Assembly: GCA_010015655.1 (NCBI GenBank)
Contig: ML976680.1
Coordinates: 557,517 to 621,516, forward strand
From: Bimuria novae-zelandiae CBS 107.79
Taxonomy: Eukaryota; Ascomycota; Dothideomycetes; Pleosporales; Didymosphaeriaceae
Direction of reading: 5' to 3'
Length of the DNA stretch: 64,000 nt
Under the pieces are notes generated by a model that worked only from the letters and a program-made list of their open reading frames with translations, was not told the DNA's origin and did no database searches. A program made the position numbers and the translations under genes. Positions 34,685 through 45,525 of this stretch are shown here, piece after piece (position 1 is the first letter of the stretch; every line of letters begins with the position of its first letter).

Positions 34685-35538
34685 TATATAGTAGTTATAG
34701 ATACTTAGTAATACCCTAGAATTAAGGTTATAATTAACGCTAGTAAAGGAAAGGATTTAGAGGCACCTAAATAGTTTCTTAATAAGTCTAGTTAAGGCCT
34801 TTAAAAAGATAGTAAAAGGCGTAATAATAGTAGTATATAAGCTAGTATTAGCGTATAAGTAGATTGCTAAGCTTTAAGCTACTAATAAGGCTACTACGCG
34901 ATAGAAATTATATAAAAAAAAGTAACTATAGTAAAAAGAAGTTCTTATAGCTGCTAATAGCTATTAACTAGCTATTTTAAAGGACTTTACAGCGCGTAGT
35001 AATAAAAAGAAGGTAAAAAAAAGGTGCACGCTAATAAAAGTAAATTAACTTAATAATACTATAAATACTATAGTAAGGCTAGGTATAATAAAACAACTTA
35101 TAAGTAGCATATAAAAGTAGATTCTAAGTAAATTAACCTACTATAATTTCTTATAACTATTTGTACGTATTCTGTACTATTATGTAGAGTATAGATTTTA
35201 GTAGGGTCTTGGCAAAGTGATTAGCTCGCCCGTGTGATTAGCTCGCCCGTGTGATTAGCTCGCCCGTGAGGTACATTATAATTAATTAAGCTACTACTTA
35301 AAGAGCTCCTATATCACGATTAACTATATTAAATACTACCTTAGCTATTAATAGGGTAGCTACAACACCAAGCTTCGCAGATATGTGCATATAGTTTCAA
35401 ATATAATATGGCGTTGATCGATTATCGTGACTTTTGTGTGGGTGATCGTTTTGGTGGGGCTGATTAACATTTAGGGGTGATCAACATTTAGGGGTGATCA
35501 ACATTTAGGGGTGATCAACATTTAGGTGCGTCGGCTTA

Positions 35539-36008
35539 GTAAGTCTTCAGCAATTCACATGTGATCGCAAGCACATCTGCGTTAGGATATGCAGCCCCAC
35601 ATAAGCACCTAAAATACAACCTTAATCTCACCCGCGACAGAGGCTGTTCCTTTGCAGGGTGGTCGTTTTTCAGCTCTTAGCCAGGTTTTTAACCACATTC
35701 TGCGGATGACAAACACGATCTTCGCATGCTCGTTTAGGATATGGTAATAGAGGAATTGGTTCGATGTGTAATTTTGGTATCGCTACATTGTGTCGCTGAA
35801 TAGTGGATATATCCGACGGAGATATGTCGGACATACACTCAAACGCGATTGCGTTTTGAGCTTTGCCTGTCTCCAATTGCCTGCCTCCTATACACGTTCC
35901 TTAGGGCCGTCGGAGATTATCGCCTCGTATAAAATGCATGGTCTGCTACCACGTCATGTCGGGGTGTGTTGCTGGCTGAAGGTGATCCTATCAATGTGGA
36001 AGGTCGTT
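35539..36008. other. 470-bp spacer between the AT-rich block and the citrate carrier gene
   Basis: GC content returns to normal immediately after the transposon border. No gene or repeat is recognised. Confidence 0.45.
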
Positions 36009-37197
36009 TCATATGTAGCGCCCATGTGGATCGACTCTGTCCATGAACTCGATCGATTTCTCGTACCTACATATTGATTAGCTTGGAATCATGGTAGGGC
36101 CATGAAAGCGCTTACATGGTAAACACGATCCCTCCACTCAAGATGAGTCGGCCTAGACGAGGGACAGCGCCAGACCAGAATGTGAGTATTCCTTCGTGTT
36201 TGAAAATCTGTGCTGCACAGTGGAAGCTATTCTTGTACAGTTGCCGCGCTTCGATCGATTGCATGCTATTATCCGTATGTTAATATGCATAGTATCAAGC
36301 TGGAACTGGGATACGAACCGTGTTTTGACAGTGTCAATGGGCATCGTGGTGTACACGGTGATTACCCCAGCTAGGCCTCCTAGTCCGAACGTGCTGGCCG
36401 CTCCTAATTTCTCACCAGGTGCCACGTATGATTGTGCCATCTGCTTTAAGCCAGTGTAACTGGAGAAGCGCACAGCCGAATTTGCCGCTTGACGCGCGGT
36501 TGTGGGCACGAAACCCTGGAAGAAGCCTCGAATGCCTTTCTCTTGCGCTATGATTCTCGATCCGTGAAGGAAGCCGCGCATACGTGGGTTCGCCGACTTG
36601 CGGTCGTCGATCAGCTGGGTTTTGATGCTCTCGAAGGGCGTTACGGCCAGGAGTGACTCGGTAGCTCCAGCACCGAACCCTGCGATTACAGTCGCAGGTC
36701 CTGAAACCTTGCCCTCGGCGTCTGAAAGTAGCGACTTGTACATGTCAAAAGCGACAAAGCCTGCGGCAGCGTCAGACCTGTCTCAGTTGTTCCGTGGGTT
36801 CACGTACGTATGCCGGCCTTGAGTGAATTGCCAATTATCAGGGTGGTGCATCCTGCATACCATTGCTTGCCAAACGGGGGCCATGGTAGCTTCTTCCCGT
36901 CCGGTAACCGTCGGTTGAGCTGCGATTGTGTTTTGGCGACTATATGCTGGTCAGGATTGCTTCGTGCGTTGAAAGGAACTGCGGCGGTGCGTACATTCGG
37001 CGGGATATGTTGTTGCTACTGCATGTCAGCCAGAAATTCATATATTTAGGGGTAGGAGTTCCCTACAGATTTCTACCGCGCCTGCTGTTGCGCCTGCAAT
37101 GATTGATCGCAGAGCACTCGGCTGGCAAAGGTTAGGGCAAGATAGATGACGTCGCAGCACAATATACCTTCTTCTTCTCTGGAGGCGCGGAGGCCAT
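36009..37197 (-). CDS. CTP1: mitochondrial tricarboxylate (citrate) carrier
   Basis: Seven exons (37197-37168, 37121-37067, 37018-36995, 36939-36808, 36760-36319, 36265-36116, 36066-36009) close an 891-nt frame of 296 residues, the normal length for the family. The product is an inner-membrane carrier exchanging citrate for malate or other acids. Three carrier repeats are seen with signatures PAEFAKT, PFESIKTQ and PIDTVKTR. Other diagnostic stretches are PSALRSIIAGATAGAVEI, GFFQGFVPTTARQAANSAVR and FTMYEKSIEF. Exon 3 is a 24-nt microexon. Every splice junction restores the conserved sequence, so the gene appears intact only 470 bp from a RIP-mutated block. It shares a 422-bp divergent promoter with MAM33. 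Confidence 0.93.
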
Positions 37198-37619
37198 GGC
37201 AAACACGCGTGAAAAACCCAGTTATGCCTACAGAAACCAGAGCAAATACGGTTCCGGAACGTGGTATTCAATGGGATCGCGTAGGGTTTTGCGAGGCGCG
37301 TCACAATTGCGAGTTTGTAACTTGTTCCAGGCGGTAGAACGAGGTCGGGAGCAAGGAAGGAGCCACCCACTATTAGACTTGCGCCGGAGGAGCAAAGACA
37401 AATATGCAACAGTGTGCACTTCAATTCAACAAAGTTAGAGCCGATAGCGGCAGATGTGAGTCGCATGGAAGCTCGCGCCAAGGGCTGACCAGTGCCGCGG
37501 CCGTCGAAAAGTTGCGCTCGGAAACATGATCACAGCTCCGCATCCACAAGTCAACCATCCGATTCCACCTCCCTCTTGTCCTTTGCCGCATTCTACGATA
37601 TACCCACTTCTTCATCAAA
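37198..37619. promoter_or_regulatory. divergent promoter region CTP1 / MAM33
   Basis: A 422-bp interval between outward start codons of two mitochondrial protein genes. Pyrimidine-rich tracts precede the MAM33 ATG (about 37560-37610). No specific site is identified. Confidence 0.5.
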
Positions 37620-38730
37620 ATGCTCGGTCTCAGGAACATTGCCCGTTCCGCGCCGCGGTCCGCCGCTCGCCTTTCTACGAAGGCGTTCCGCCCGCAATCG
37701 TCTCTTCTCAGACCAGTCGCTGCTCTCCCAGCATGGACACAGTCGGCACCGCGTCTCGCGGCCTCCTTCCACATCTCGGCAATCCGGAGACAGGAGTCGG
37801 ACGGTACGATGCACGGCTCAAAAATGCTATGAGCTTGGCTGATTTACTTTTAGTCAGGGAGGAGCTTGTCGCAAAGCTGCAGAATGAGATCACCATGGAG
37901 GAGGACCTGAAGGAGGATGAGGACCTCTCTATCAACATCAAAGAGTACCTCGAGAACAGCCCCTTTGAGGTATGCAGCGTGTCTAATGCGCTTGAATGAC
38001 AGCACTAACAGGCACAGCTCGAGGACAAGGCCGGCCACCAGGAGATCACCCTCTCCCGCACCTTTGGCGACGAGAAGATCCGCATCACCTTCAGCACCGC
38101 CGACTTGAACAACAACGTGGCCAACGAGGACGTTGACTCCGCCATGTACGATAACGAGGTCGACGACATCATTGGCGACGGCCAATCTGGCGGTGCCAAC
38201 ACCAAGGGTGCCATCAACCAGGGCAACACTCGCGACGGCAACATCCGCGTCGCACCTGAGGACCGCGTTGCGCCGGCTGACCGTGAAGAGCTCGACGACG
38301 AATACGACGAGGATACGCCGCAACAGCAGGGCTTCCCTGCGCACGCCAACATCCGCATCGAGCGACCCGGCAAGGGCGCTCTTGCCATCGATGCGACTGC
38401 CCAGGATGGCGAATTCCTGATCGAGGACCTGTGGTACTTCCCGTCGGCTGACCTCGCTGACCCCGCCACCGCCGAGAAGGACTGGGCGAGGAGGACGCTG
38501 TACACCGGCCCGCCGTTCAACAACCTAGACGAGGATCTCCAGCTCCTGCTCGAGAGGTACCTCGAGGAGCGCGGCATCAACACCCGGATGGCACTGTTCA
38601 TTCCCGACTACATTGACCACAAGGAACAGAAGGAGTACATCCGGTGGTTGAACAGTAAGTCGTTCCGTTCCCTCCCACAATAATTGCAATTTCTGACCAT
38701 CTGGCAGGCGTTAAGAAGTTCGTTGAGTAA
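37620..38730 (+). CDS. MAM33: mitochondrial acidic matrix protein, MAM33/p32 family
   Basis: Four exons (37620-37803, 37854-37969, 38018-38654, 38708-38730) encode 319 residues. The N-terminus is a long basic presequence (MLGLRNIARSAPRSAARLST) with a likely cleavage region around FHISAIRRQ. The remainder shows the acidic MAM33/p32 fold: EEDLKEDEDLSINIKEYLE, LSRTFGDEKIRITF, an acidic EELDDEYDED loop, and the C-terminal LDEDLQLLLERYLEERGIN and KEYIRWLNSVKKFVE. p32-type proteins form trimers in the mitochondrial matrix and support respiration and mitoribosome function. The acceptor of intron 2 could lie 6 nt upstream (adding two residues); I chose the one farther from the CTAAC branch site. Confidence 0.92.
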
Positions 38731-39222
38731 ACGTAAAACTCGCGACTGGTAATTCTTGGGGGCGCTTCTCCTTCTGTATTATCTTCCTTCTAGTTCCAGG
38801 GGTGGCGGCGTTTAGGCCATGTAAAATAGCTGTGTTAAGGAGCATCTCCGTCTGTACGTCTTGGGGGAAAGTATGACGATAGATACCTGAGATACGTAAA
38901 ACGCGCAAAAGCGTGATTCCACTCGAGCAGTGTAAAAGACAACTGGTGTGACGTGAACCCGCGCAAGTATCACAGATTCCCGACCCTCTGGGAAACTGTG
39001 GACTCGTACTCTGGCCACCGCTTCCTCAAGAACCTAGTCGGGCAAATTAAGACGCGTCAGAGCACGAAAAGAGAGACGACGTAGGTATGCAATAGTTCTC
39101 CTCAATCCAGCTTAGCGCATGCGCGAGGTGTGATGACATTGTGTATTTCATTTTCATTCATACCTCGTCGCAGTCACTCCCAGTCGCTCCTTACACCACC
39201 ATTCCTTCACACACACTCCGCA
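38731..39222. other. intergenic region MAM33 / LETM1-like
   Basis: 3' region of MAM33 and promoter of the next gene. No distinct element. Confidence 0.45.
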
Positions 39223-40332
39223 ATGAAACCGCGGCCTATAGTCCATACCTTTTTTGCATCATCTACACCATATCGAGCCTCACCCGTTCCGCAATGTTAC
39301 CTAACGTTGCACAACACGTGCAGCGCGCGCCCCCAGAGCGGACGACAACACCATAGCACCTCCCACCACACATCCGCGCGAATCGCACCGCCCTTTCGAC
39401 CTCATGTCCGCTATGCATCTGCCGCCGCAGTCGCTCGCAAAGCCCCGCCCCCAAAGACATCCGTCCCCGCGAAATCTACGCCCTTCATAGCGCCCCTCCC
39501 ACAAGTCCGCGCAAAGCTCAACCCCCCCGACACGACGTACGCGCCCGCCCTCCGTGTTCCCCCGCGCGGCTCCGAAGCCTACGTAAAGTACCTCTGGCGC
39601 TGCGGCCGCACATACGTCTCCTTCTACAAAGCGGGTGTCTCAAACGTGCGCTCCACACTGCGTCTCGCAAAAGGCCTGCGCGAGAAAGCGCGGCGCGCGG
39701 GCGTGAATAAGACAGCCGACATGGCGAAAGTGCTCACGCGGGCGGAGTGGCAAATTGTACTCCGCTCGCGAGCGGATAAGCTAAGGCTCCCTGCGTTCGG
39801 CGCGTTGTTACTTGTCTTCGGCGAGTGGTTGCCGCTAATGGTCATGTATTTGACGCCTGTGGTGCCGGAGCCGTGTCGGATTCCGAGCCAGGTGGAGCGG
39901 CAGCTACGGAAGGCGGAGGAGCGAAGGCACGAGCGCGAGAGGAGGCTAGCAATCGACGCAGCGAGGTTGGTAGCTCGGGACCGCGTCGCGGGTGCGACTG
40001 GGGCGGGCGAAAGAAACCCGCAGGCCATGACGCCGGAGATACTAGATAAAGCAGACCTGTATACGCTGGTTAGTCTGGACGTGCGGTTTGGGATCCAGCC
40101 GAGGATCTGGGATTGGTTGTTTATGACGCCGCCGAAGGCGCTGTTGAGGTCGGGGCTGAGGAATAGGATAGAGTATTTGAGGAAGGATGATTGGGCGATT
40201 AGGAGGGATGGAGGGTTTCAGGCGCTGAATGAGAAAGAAGCTGAGCGGGCGTGTTTGGAGAGAGGGATACGAGTGTTAGGGCGGAAGGAGGGCGAGCTCA
40301 GGAGGGAGCTGGCCGGCTGGTTTGAGGGGTGA
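39223..40332 (+). CDS. LETM1-like (ribosome-binding domain) mitochondrial membrane protein
   Basis: A single exon of 369 residues from the ATG at 39223 (CAATGAAA context). An in-frame ATG at 39133 would add 30 residues without presequence character. The first about 85 residues are Arg/Ser/His-rich with few acids, like a mitochondrial presequence. A hydrophobic segment (PAFGALLLVFGEWLPLMVMYL, written here in part) near residue 205 is followed by PVVPEPCRIPSQVERQLRKAEERR and a helical C-terminal domain (RIEYLRKDDWAIRRDGG, LNEKEAERACLERGIR). These features fit the LETM1 RBD family and resemble the fungal Ydl183c-type branch, which lacks EF hands. The role is probably in K+/H+ homeostasis or mitoribosome contact at the inner membrane (family knowledge). 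It is convergent with the decarboxylase gene. Confidence 0.85.
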   Translation: MKPRPIVHTFFASSTPYRASPVPQCYLTLHNTCSARPQSGRQHHSTSHHTSARIAPPFRPHVRYASAAAVARKAPPPKTSVPAKSTPFIAPLPQVRAKLNPPDTTYAPALRVPPRGSEAYVKYLWRCGRTYVSFYKAGVSNVRSTLRLAKGLREKARRAGVNKTADMAKVLTRAEWQIVLRSRADKLRLPAFGALLLVFGEWLPLMVMYLTPVVPEPCRIPSQVERQLRKAEERRHERERRLAIDAARLVARDRVAGATGAGERNPQAMTPEILDKADLYTLVSLDVRFGIQPRIWDWLFMTPPKALLRSGLRNRIEYLRKDDWAIRRDGGFQALNEKEAERACLERGIRVLGRKEGELRRELAGWFEG

Positions 40333-40384
40333 GGCTGTAGGATATGAATGCATGGGGTGAGGCTGTAGGATATGAATGCATGGA
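40329..40384 (+). repeat. 28-bp tandem duplication at the LETM1-like stop codon
   Basis: A GTGAGGCTGTAGGATATGAA-type unit occurs twice, starting at 40329 and 40357. The first copy contains the stop TGA (40330-40332). The coding sequence is unaffected. Confidence 0.9.
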
Positions 40385-40628
40385 TACATAGAGCTGGCAC
40401 GCATAGAAGGGCTACAAGGCAACGGGAGCAATGTTTGAACATGTACATAGATAGATATGTAACGTTAGATGTGTTCGAGTACACGTGAAAATATACAGCA
40501 AATACGCCTGATATCTTTGCACTGCTCGTCAGCCAAAGCAGCAAGCGTGGAGACATGTGTACCCCAAAGCACCCACCCGTCCTCGCTTCCAAGGCCCATT
40601 CCTCTCTCTTTAAAAAAAAAACCCCCCC

Positions 40629-42390
40629 CTAATACCCCAACTGCCCCGCCACCTCCTCCACCCCCCTCACCAACCCCTCCACAGTCCCCCTCCTCGTCCC
40701 CCCACTAACTACAACCCTAAAAAACCTTCCCCTCTCCCCCGGCGCATAATCAATCATAAACCCCCTCCCCACCAAGCCCTGCGCTACCTCCTCCGTAATC
40801 CGCCCATTAACTTCTTTATCCTCGCTCAACACCCCGTTTCTGGCCCAGTAAAAGCACACCTGGAGACACGGCAGGGGCGTCGGGCTCACAGGTACAAAGT
40901 GCGGATGTTGTGTGAGGAGAGTGAGGAGGTAATCAGCGGTAGAGTAGGCGTGGGCGATGAGAGAGGAGTAGTGCGAGGAGCCGTAGTAAGAGAGGGAGAG
41001 GAAGAATTTTAAGGCGTCGGCGCGCCGACCACATTGCGGGGTTAGGTCTGCGAGGTCGTATATTTCGCTTGTATCCACTTCTTTGGAGTCGGAGTCGGCG
41101 TCGGCGTTGGGGGTGTGAAACAAATACCCCGCCGGCAGCGTCATAGCTTTCCAAACCTGGCGCAGGTCGCGGGCGAGGAGGAAAGAGCAGGTGAGGGGGA
41201 CGCCGAGCATCTTGTGCGGGTTCACGGCTATGCTGTCTGCGAGATGGACGCCTTCCAGCCTCGAAGACGCAATGCGTTGATTGAAGATGATGCTTCCGCC
41301 CCAGGAGCCGTCGACGTGCAGCCAGAGTCCGTGGGTCTTAGCGACCTCGTGGATCGCGGTGAAGGGGTCAAAGGACCCGAGCACCGTCGTGCCCGCGGTG
41401 GCGTTTACGAAAAATGGCGTTTCTCCCCGGGCGGCACTCTCGCGGATGAGGCGGTCCAGCTCGGAGGGAATCATGCGTCCGAGGGAGTCGACGGGGACGC
41501 TGATGACGGCGCGGGCGCCGAGGCCGTACATTTGCGCGGCCTTCTCGAGGGAGTAGTGCCCATGGGCGGAGGTAAACAGTGTAAACCTGTGATCACCATT
41601 TCCGTAGTCTTTGGTCGAGGGATACAGCGTGTTGCGCGCAATCACTAGAGCAGAGCCGTTGGAGGCGGAGCCCCCTGGTTGGGTTATGCCGCCGGCGTGG
41701 GGGGAGGTGTAGCCGAACAAGTTCGCGAGGTATTTTGTGGTGTGTTTTTCGATGAGGGTGAGGACGGGGGAGACGGCGTAGACGTGGGCCTGTACCCGCG
41801 TATCAGATTTGTATAGGATGGTGATGGGGAGGGGGAGGGGGACGTACATTTGTGTTCAGCGTAGCCAGGAGGAGCTCTGAGACCAGACCAACCTATCCAC
41901 CCACTCATTAGTCTTCCTATCTCATGCAGAACCACTCCCTAGGGAGGGGGGACGCAAACATACCGCATTCGTACTCGCATACAACTTGTCCAAAAACCCC
42001 TGCTCCCACGTATTCACACTATACTTCAACACGCTCTCCACAATCTTTATCAATCCCTCTTTCCCCACCGCCTTTTCCGGGACCTCTAGGTTTAAGATTT
42101 TCTCAAGTTCCTTGGGGGGATGGTGCTCGACGAGTACGGTTCTGGGTGTGCCGCCGGGGACGCCGAGACCGTGGCCTGTGTGCTTGGTTGCGGCGTCTTC
42201 GTCTGCGGATTTTATGAAGGGGATGATGAGGTTTTGGATGGCGGTGAGGAGCTAGGTGGGAAGTTAGCGAAGTTATAAAGTAAGCAGAAATAGATACAGT
42301 AGTTGCAAGGGCAAGTGGTAATACCTCTTTAACTTCATTAGCGCGATTGAGTGGGGCCTCTGTTCCATTCGTAGCATTCTCCCCATCCAT
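40629..42390 (-). CDS. group II PLP-dependent decarboxylase (glutamate / cysteine-sulfinate decarboxylase-like)
   Basis: Four exons (42390-42325, 42251-41964, 41892-41848, 41789-40629) encode 519 residues. PLP signatures include TQPGGSASNGSALVIAR, TSAHGHYSLEKAA, the Asp motif LHVDGSWGG, and NPHKMLGVPLTCSFLL with the Schiff-base Lys at residue 326. Length and motif order match animal and fungal glutamate, aspartate or cysteine-sulfinate decarboxylases rather than the shorter bacterial-type GadB. Substrate cannot be assigned from sequence. The product is probably cytosolic, as no targeting peptide is seen. Exon 3 is only 45 nt. The start lies 399 bp downstream of the NOP9 stop on the same strand. 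A poly-A/poly-C tract (about 40611-40629) abuts the stop codon. Confidence 0.88.
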
Positions 42391-42789
42391 TTTCGCAGAA
42401 AACTAGCAGAAACCAAAATGCGGGGGCGGAACGGGAATAAAGGGAACCAAGACGGGGAAATGTCAAGATGCGTGCATGTGGAAGGTCACACGGGAATGTC
42501 AACATTAACTTAAATAATTACTCACCGAACTATTGCCGGCAGAAAGGACTCACCGCCGAGAGCGCCAAGGTTGTTGAGGGAGGCACTCCCCGACATACGG
42601 AAGGTGCACGCTAGCCCTATATAATTAGGCGGCTTTCCCGCCTACAGATTTGTATACTCTTACACTCAACTTCAAAGGTATCCAGATCGAATCAAAAAGC
42701 GTCCTCAAGGACCCCACAAAAACGCCTACATGACCGCAGTCTGCTATGATGCGCGGCACATAAAACAACGCCAAGAACATACAAGCAAA
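42391..42789. other. promoter interval of the decarboxylase gene
   Basis: Contains the NOP9 3' end and the decarboxylase promoter. No conspicuous motif. Confidence 0.4.
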
Positions 42790-45070
42790 TCAATGCGCAG
42801 CAACGCTCGCCTTCGCCTTCTCTTTCCCTTTGCTGCTACTGCTGCGCCCAGACTCGTGCGTTCCTGACTTTTCCCTTTTGCTTTCTTTCTTGTCATCTTT
42901 TTTGCTCTCTTTACTTTCCTTCTTCGCCTGTGCAGCTTCTCTTTTAGCTTTTTCAGTGTCCAATTTCGCCTTTACGGCTTGGGTTTCTGCCCATTTCTTG
43001 CGCGCAAGCTCAATGGCCGACAAATGGCCGCCGACTTTGCGACCTTGAGATGGTGAGGTAACCTCGCCGTTGCTCTCTGGGAAAGACTGGAAACCGTCGT
43101 TTCCTGCGGTCCAACGAGCTTGCTTAACCCAATCTGCGCGGCACCGCCTGTACAGATCCATGCGCCAGTTTCGCCAGACTGCGCGGCCGACATGGGACTC
43201 GCGAAGCGATGCCTCGTTCTCGGCGAGCTCCTCTGCAATGCGCTCGCGGATGAAGGCGAGCCCAGCCGTGCCTTCCCAGACGGAGTCGATGACATGCGAT
43301 CCGGCAGGGTCCAAAGCTAGTTCACCAACATGCCCATAGAATTGTTGTATGACTTTTCTTCGAAAGATCACAGTCGCGTTAGGAGACACCAGTGCGGCTT
43401 GCAATGTTCGTGATGCTGCTGGATAGCGAGCAATACGTAGAGTCATGTAGTCGCCCAGTCTCGTAAACGAGTCAAAGACCAAGTTACCTAGTGGTCCATC
43501 CACAGTCATCATCGTCTGTGCGAGAAGTGATCCGTGAACCTTGTCCGGCTGTGAATGCTCATGCTTGTCCCTCGTCTTGCCATCGTCAGACGGAGCTTCG
43601 CCAAGTTTGAGGAGGCGTGTGATTTCGAAGCCACTGGACCCGCCGTATGCCTTTTCGAGCTGAGCTGCGATAGGAACAGTGTCTACTCCTCGAGCACAAC
43701 AGCGCTCGATCAGTGTCTTGATGATGGCCGTTCGGTTACGCTCAACGAGGTTGGATATCTGTTCGTTGATTTGGCGCATAGCTTCCTCAAGGTCGTCTTT
43801 GCTGAGTCGCTCCAGGATCTTGCCCGCAACGTAGCCGGCAATCTCGTTGCGTGCGAGACTGCCCATGCGCGACTGGAAGAATTGTCTGTAAATGGACTTG
43901 AACAGCTTTCCAGGGGCGTGTTCGATGATGGTTTCTAACAGCCTGGAACCGACAACATCGTATACCAAGCCGTTGATGAACGACGCACTGGGCGTATCCT
44001 CCTTGATAGGGTCATCCGGAAGCAGTTTGCGGATAATGGAGTTTTCGTCCTTTGCTTTCGTCTTCCCAAAGAGGGTCAATTCGAGCTTGAGCATCAACTG
44101 CAGGGTGGGGTTGCCGGTAGGATGGATAGCAAGCAACTGTAGGTAGCTTGCGTCCAGGTTGACGACACTATCGTTGAGGACCTTTTGCAACGCATCCAAA
44201 AACGATTGCGGTACTTTCCTCTCGCCCAGTACAAGTTCCTGCTTCTCTGAGCCGGGGATGCCAACCTTCTCCTTCTTCTTGCTGTGCAGAGTCGACCGAC
44301 CGCCTTGTTTCTCGAGCGGAACACCGGCGAGCACAACGAGCAGCACGCGTAGGACGTGTGATGCGAAGCGTTCGGTGATGAGGTAGCCCAAATATCCTTC
44401 CAGCTCGTCCAGGGTGAATAGGAAGAGGTTCTCCATGGTAGCGATGACATGATTAGGGTCGGATGAGGGCGGCGTGGCGAGCTCGGGCTTCGCGAGTTCT
44501 TGGGTAACGACGGGGGCAGCTTGTATGAAGAGAGCTTCACAGCAGTGCGACGCAAAACGGTGCTGGACGAGGTGCACAAAACTGGACGTGTCAGCATGGG
44601 CACGGCAGGTGCGACGGAAAGGACACTTACTGGCCGCTGAATTTTTGGAAAAGATCCTTGAGCTGCTTCGGCGTGGACAGGAGGATCAGGCGCTCCATCA
44701 GGCGCGAGCAGGACTGGCTGTTCGCGAGCTTGAGCTCCTTGCCGTCGGCCTCTTTGTACACGCTCTCGATGAAAAGATTGCGCTCGTCGGGCCCGTCGAA
44801 CTGGTTCAGCTCCAGCATTTCGTCTGCGCGCTTGAAATACTCCTGCTCGTCCTCGTCGAGCATGCCGTAGAAGGGCATGGCGCCCGGGCTTGTAACACCA
44901 TCGATTGCTCCATCCTGGAACGGCTCCGCGAGGTTTTCCTGGGGCGCGACTTCCTCGTGGACGCTGTTCCTGGGGCGCTTGGACGTGGAGGTAGCTTCCG
45001 GGTTGTCGTGCTCCCACTTGCGCTTCTTCTGCTCCTCGCGGCGGCCGCGTTTCCTGTTCTCCTTGGGCAT
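42790..45070 (-). CDS. NOP9: Nucleolar protein 9, Pumilio-repeat rRNA-processing factor
   Basis: Exon 1 (45070-44631) and exon 2 (44581-42790) join across a 49-nt GTAAGT..CTGAC..CCAG intron to give 743 residues, the typical NOP9 size. The N-terminus is highly basic (MPKENRKRGRREEQKKRK), like a nucleolar targeting region. Pumilio-type helical repeats follow, with recognisable helices SQSCSRLMERLI, HRFASHCCEALF, ERFASHVLRVLL, GSRLLETIIEHA, AGYVAGKILERL and GSHVIDSVWEG. The C-terminal 80 residues are a Lys/Glu-rich low-complexity tail. NOP9 binds pre-18S rRNA and controls its cleavage during 40S assembly. It is divergent from TIP20, with 455 bp between start codons. Confidence 0.93.
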
Positions 45071-45525
45071 TGTTGGATGACGAGCAACGGATGCGGGCTG
45101 GCCGAAAAAAATAAAAATAAACCAAGGTTCGCTTATCTCAACCTGCGGGGATGTAAGATCAAGCTTGCGCCGCACCAAGGCTTTTTAAACAAAACCTTGT
45201 TGCAGGAGAAAAGCCTTCATGCAGTGCACGGCGCACGGCAGGGTGACGATTGCAGCTTTGCGGACCATGGTCTGAGCCTGCTCGCCACGAGGTGCCTAAA
45301 CCTGGATAGCTCGCACAGCAAGCGGGCATCCGTGTCTGCAACGGGCGCCGTGGCTTATGCGGCGGCTTGTCCGTGACGGGGAGATTGATCGAAAAAGAGG
45401 CGTTGGCAACCTGGCCATTCTACCATTATGACATTTTGCGCCTGCCTCACCCCTCCCCCTCCTGCCGAGCGCGCTAGCCAAATTACGCGCCATCTTGAGC
45501 GCGTTGACAGAGCTTCACAATACCC
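45071..45525. promoter_or_regulatory. divergent promoter region NOP9 / TIP20
   Basis: 455 bp between two outward start codons. An AT-rich AAAAAATAAAAATAAACC stretch (about 45106-45123) sits close to the NOP9 start. No specific factor site is identified. Confidence 0.45.

Larger units (their letters stand above)
32067..35271 (+). mobile_element. second Fot1/pogo-type transposon, split by a Tc1/mariner element
   Basis: Inverted ends start CCTCACGGG at 32067 and finish CCCGTGAGG at 35271, each next to TA. Subterminal repeats of a GGGCGAGCTAATCAC type occur three times at the right end (35219-35271) and about twice at the left. Removing the 1,330-bp inner element and its TA leaves about 1,873 bp, the size of a complete Fot1-like element. 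It inserted into the outer pogo element. Confidence 0.87.
22844..35536 (+). mobile_element. Fot1/pogo-type DNA transposon, split by nested insertions (RIP-degraded)
   Basis: Terminal inverted repeats begin AGCCGACGCACCTAAATGT at 22844 and end with the reverse complement at 35536, flanked by TA on both sides (22842-22843 and 35537-35538), the Tc1/mariner/pogo target. Three inner copies of an ACATTTAGGGGTGATCA-like repeat lie at the right end. Removing the solo LTR, gypsy-1 and pogo-2 with their duplications leaves about 1,828 bp, the expected size for Fot1-like elements. The remaining own sequence is 22844-23811, 24216-24629, about 31884-32064 and 35274-35536. A DDE-type transposase relic is readable on the plus strand near 23430-23800. 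Confidence 0.85.

Noticed and set aside
22844..35536. AT-rich block as a centromere
   Set aside because: Every segment is explained by nested transposons with target duplications; nothing centromere-specific remains.
44474..45376. 300-codon plus-strand frame opposite NOP9
   Set aside because: Antisense shadow of the NOP9 coding region and promoter.
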